5,531 bases of DNA, taken from positions 1 to 5,531 of the forward strand of contig CAJUFV010000034.1 in the NCBI GenBank assembly GCA_910585795.1, read 5' to 3'. This DNA comes from an uncultured Clostridia bacterium. GTDB taxonomy: Bacteria > Bacillota > Clostridia > UBA1381. The notes beneath the pieces were generated by a model. It had not been told where the DNA came from and did not search any database. It worked only from the letters and a program-made list of their open reading frames with translations. Shown here piece by piece: positions 4,283 to 5,531 of the stretch; the first letter of the stretch is position 1, and every line of letters starts with the position of its first letter. Both the position numbers and the translations under genes were made by a program.

Positions 4283-4581
4283 TATGCGTAAGACACAACA
4301 GAGGAGTCATATTCGCGGGGAGAGGATGGCGAGGACTGCTGCACCGATGGCGAATGTGGCGCAATGATGAATTCAACAGAGTGTTGGACAAGTACAACAG
4401 GGCTTTAGAGAAAAATATGGGTCAGCATGAGAAATACAGGCAGGGATTTTTAGATAATCAGCATGATATAGACAGGCATTTTGACGAGGACGCTCCGGGA
4501 CAGGATTTTCCGGTGGAACCGAAGGAAAAGAAAAAGCCGCTGAGAATAATTAAAAATCCGGCTATGTTAATATTTTGGTGA
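4279..4581 (+). CDS. Hypothetical early protein, start uncertain
   Basis: Not recognised. The C-terminal two thirds is convincingly coding: a charged helical region (NDEFNRVLDKYNRALEKN, then HEKYRQGFLDNQHDIDRHFD) and a basic tail ending in KNPAMLIFW. The TTG at 4279 has AAGGAG (4263-4268) 10 nt upstream and gives 100 residues. It makes the first ~26 residues unusually Arg/Trp-rich, so that part may not be translated. The next in-frame ATG is at 4354 (75 residues) but lacks a good ribosome binding site. An overlapping frame from ATG 4269 or 4284 to 4367 competes for the same ribosome binding site but has poor spacing and unconvincing composition. The next gene follows after 19 bp. Confidence 0.6.
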   Translation: MICVRHNRGVIFAGRGWRGLLHRWRMWRNDEFNRVLDKYNRALEKNMGQHEKYRQGFLDNQHDIDRHFDEDAPGQDFPVEPKEKKKPLRIIKNPAMLIFW

Positions 4582-4600
4582 TAGAAAGGAGCAAATAGAA

Positions 4601-4798
4601 ATGGAAGCAAAAAATTATCTGGTAGGAGATGTGCGAAAGCAGCTTGAAATACTAGATGAATTTACGGAGGTAAAAATTAATGGCGGCACAGATTTTCAGC
4701 TGATGATAGATTACAACAAGGGCAAGCCTTACATAAATTTCATAGAAAAAAAGACCGCTGAGACTGCAACTCAAAACGGTCAAAGAAGCGATATATAA
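4601..4798 (+). CDS. Hypothetical small early protein
   Basis: Not recognised at family level. It has 65 residues and no Cys. It has one N-terminal helix (YLVGDVRKQLEILDEFTEV), then two or three probable beta strands (VKINGGTDFQLMIDYNKGKPYINFIEKK) and a polar tail. The helix-then-strand pattern, with a Leu-rich helix leading into a 'V-I-G' strand, resembles small phage and conjugative-element proteins, but this is a weak resemblance. The ATG at 4601 has AAAGGAG (4585-4591) and a 9-nt spacer, and there is no competing start. It is the middle gene of the small early operon, 45 bp before the next one. Confidence 0.85.
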   Translation: MEAKNYLVGDVRKQLEILDEFTEVKINGGTDFQLMIDYNKGKPYINFIEKKTAETATQNGQRSDI

Positions 4799-4843
4799 AA
4801 TATATCATGTAAGTATTTTATCAGAAAAGGAGCGTTTTGTCAA

Positions 4844-5065
4844 ATGCTTTATAGGAATAATGACCCGATGGCATTATCGGCAATGGAAGCCGACCATTAC
4901 AGCGAGCCGGAAGAATATGAGCCGAGAAAATGTTTTAATTGTCCGGAATGCGGCGCGCCTGTTTTTGAGGATGAGCGCTATTACATATTTGATGGAAATA
5001 TAATATGTGACAGCTGTATTGAACACCATGAGCGTACAGCTGTATGGGGGCGAACAACGCTTTAG
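4844..5065 (+). CDS. Small zinc-ribbon protein, 3' end replaced by repeat array
   Basis: A 73-residue protein with a central four-cysteine zinc ribbon: CPECG (33-37) and CDSC (55-58), i.e. C-x2-C-x18-C-x2-C, plus an extra Cys30. An acidic N-terminal region (EADHYSEPEEYEP) precedes it. Such ribbons bind zinc and commonly mediate nucleic-acid or protein contacts; the exact role is unknown. The ATG at 4844 follows AAAAGGAG (4825-4832) with an 11-nt spacer. The last codons (RTTL and the TAG stop) lie in the first hairpin of the array starting at 5052. The natural C-terminus may therefore have been different: removing 5051-5288 would let the frame continue into the next gene and end RYDEQI. The cysteine domain itself is unaffected. 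Confidence 0.88.
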   Translation: MLYRNNDPMALSAMEADHYSEPEEYEPRKCFNCPECGAPVFEDERYYIFDGNIICDSCIEHHERTAVWGRTTL

Positions 5066-5289
5066 CGTTGTAGCTAAGCAAAACGTAGTTTTGTGAAAGC
5101 GTAAGGAGGAGAACAACGCTTTAGCGTTGTAGGCATAGAGTTTGAAAAACTCGTCATGCCGTAAGGAGGAGAACAACGCTTTAGCGTTGTAGCTAAGCAA
5201 AACGTAGTTTTGTGAAAGCGTAAGGAGGAGAACAACGCTTTAGCGTTGCAGGCATAGAGTTTGAAAAACTCGTCATGCCGTAAGGGGGA
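5052..5289 (+). repeat. Composite hairpin and Shine-Dalgarno tandem array (2 x 119 bp)
   Basis: Four units: 5052-5110 (A, 59 bp), 5111-5170 (B, 60 bp), 5171-5229 (A) and 5230-5289 (B). Every unit opens with CAACGC-TTTA-GCGTTG and ends with GTAAGGAGGA. A units carry the middle hairpin CAAAAC-GTA-GTTTTG (5079-5093 in the first). B units carry a nested hairpin with outer GGCAT/ATGCC and inner GAGTTT/AAACTC (5132-5160 in the first). The two AB copies differ at only two positions: T to C at 5249 and A to G at 5286, the latter in the last Shine-Dalgarno. All three forward frames contain stops, so it is not coding. It contains the stop of the gene before and the ribosome binding site of the gene after. 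Confidence 0.95.
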
Positions 5290-5295
5290 GATATG

Positions 5296-5526
5296 ATGAG
5301 CAAATTTGACAGCGGTGTCAAAGGTTATGTATACGGAACTGTTACACTGCGTGTCGGCTTTCCCATAGACTGGCATGACGTGCCGCATATAAGCTGTACG
5401 CAGTGCAGGTTTTACAGCGGCGCGGGCAGACGCTGTCAGCTTAATAAGGAATTAATCGCGTTTCCGGAAAGATATACGGGCGATTATTGCCCGCTTGAAA
5501 TAGAGAAATCAGAGGAGGAAAAATAA
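5296..5526 (+). CDS. Small four-cysteine hypothetical protein
   Basis: A 76-residue protein with four cysteines, Cys34, Cys37, Cys47 and Cys65, arranged C-x2-C-x9-C-x17-C within HISCTQCRFYSGAGRRCQ and GDYCPLE. The pattern suggests a bound metal, zinc or an iron-sulfur cluster. A beta-rich N-terminus (GYVYGTVTLRVGFPIDW) precedes it and a Glu/Lys tail follows. Small proteins of this kind occur in phage and conjugative-element early regions, but I cannot name the family. Two ATGs are adjacent (5293 and 5296). The second is 5 nt from GGGGGAG (5284-5290) and is preferred; the first would be only 2 nt away. Its ribosome binding site is the final, altered unit of the hairpin array. Confidence 0.87.
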   Translation: MSKFDSGVKGYVYGTVTLRVGFPIDWHDVPHISCTQCRFYSGAGRRCQLNKELIAFPERYTGDYCPLEIEKSEEEK

Positions 5527-5527
5527 T

Positions 5528-5531
5528 ATGG
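5528..5531 (+). CDS. Start of a further early gene, cut by the window edge
   Basis: ATG at 5528-5530 follows a perfect AGGAGG (5513-5518) with a 9-nt spacer; the binding site lies inside the last codons of the preceding gene. Only the start codon and one base are visible, so nothing can be said of the product. Confidence 0.55.

Noticed and set aside
4086..4367. A 93-codon plus-strand ORF beginning in the hairpin cluster
   Set aside because: It starts inside the repeat cluster without a ribosome binding site and overlaps the better supported frame that ends at 4581. Its composition is not convincing.
5052..5289. CRISPR array
   Set aside because: There are only four units, no unique spacers, and the units alternate A-B-A-B with near-identical sequence throughout. 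Each unit also contains an SD sequence.
4874..5388. Two minus-strand ORFs with repeated peptides (LKRCSPPY-type) across the array
   Set aside because: They are antisense readings of the tandem array and of two well-supported plus-strand genes, and have no ribosome binding sites.

Overview
The window looks like one end of an integrated mobile element, a temperate phage or a phage-like integrative element, in a low-GC Firmicute, probably of class Clostridia. The evidence is AT-rich intergenic DNA, strong AGGAGG-type ribosome binding sites before almost every gene, consensus sigma-A promoters, a large serine recombinase next to a divergent repressor/Cro-type switch, and a rightward series of very small early genes. 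No genus can be named from sequence alone.

Positions 1-316 lie outside the recombinase gene. A plus-strand promoter (19-47) could drive a structured RNA ending at a terminator-like hairpin (140-186). The opposite strand encodes a small hydrophobic cationic peptide (80-196, or to 226), an arrangement resembling a type I toxin-antitoxin pair. The minus-strand terminator of the recombinase is at 283-311. One element end (attL or attR) is expected near here but cannot be placed without the other end.

Positions 317-3366 are a leftward lysogeny/integration module. In transcription order it holds an XRE-family repressor (3366-2872); a membrane-anchored protein with an Ada-like Cys/His domain (2810-2407), whose frame breaks at a run of seven T; an unrecognised 134-residue protein (2377-1973); and a 509-residue large serine recombinase (1846-317). 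A near-consensus plus-strand promoter and an intrinsic terminator between the last two define a probable ~65-nt small RNA (about 1911-1975).

Positions 3367-3740 are the switch. Two divergent promoters, each with TTGACA, a 17-bp spacer and an extended TATACT, drive the repressor leftward and a 68-residue Cro-like protein rightward. An identical palindromic operator lies on each side of the Cro-like gene.

Positions 3741-5531 are the early region: short, mostly unrecognised genes (3868-4080, 4279-4581, 4601-4798), two small cysteine-rich proteins (4844-5065 and 5296-5526), and the first bases of another gene (5528 onward). Two intergenic gaps hold clusters of short hairpins. The second (5052-5289) is a striking array: two copies of a 119-bp repeat, each made of two half-units that share a 5' hairpin and a 3' Shine-Dalgarno sequence but differ in the middle hairpin. 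It supplies the stop codon of the gene before it and the ribosome binding site of the gene after it. This array, the probable small RNAs and the operator pair are the most interesting items here.
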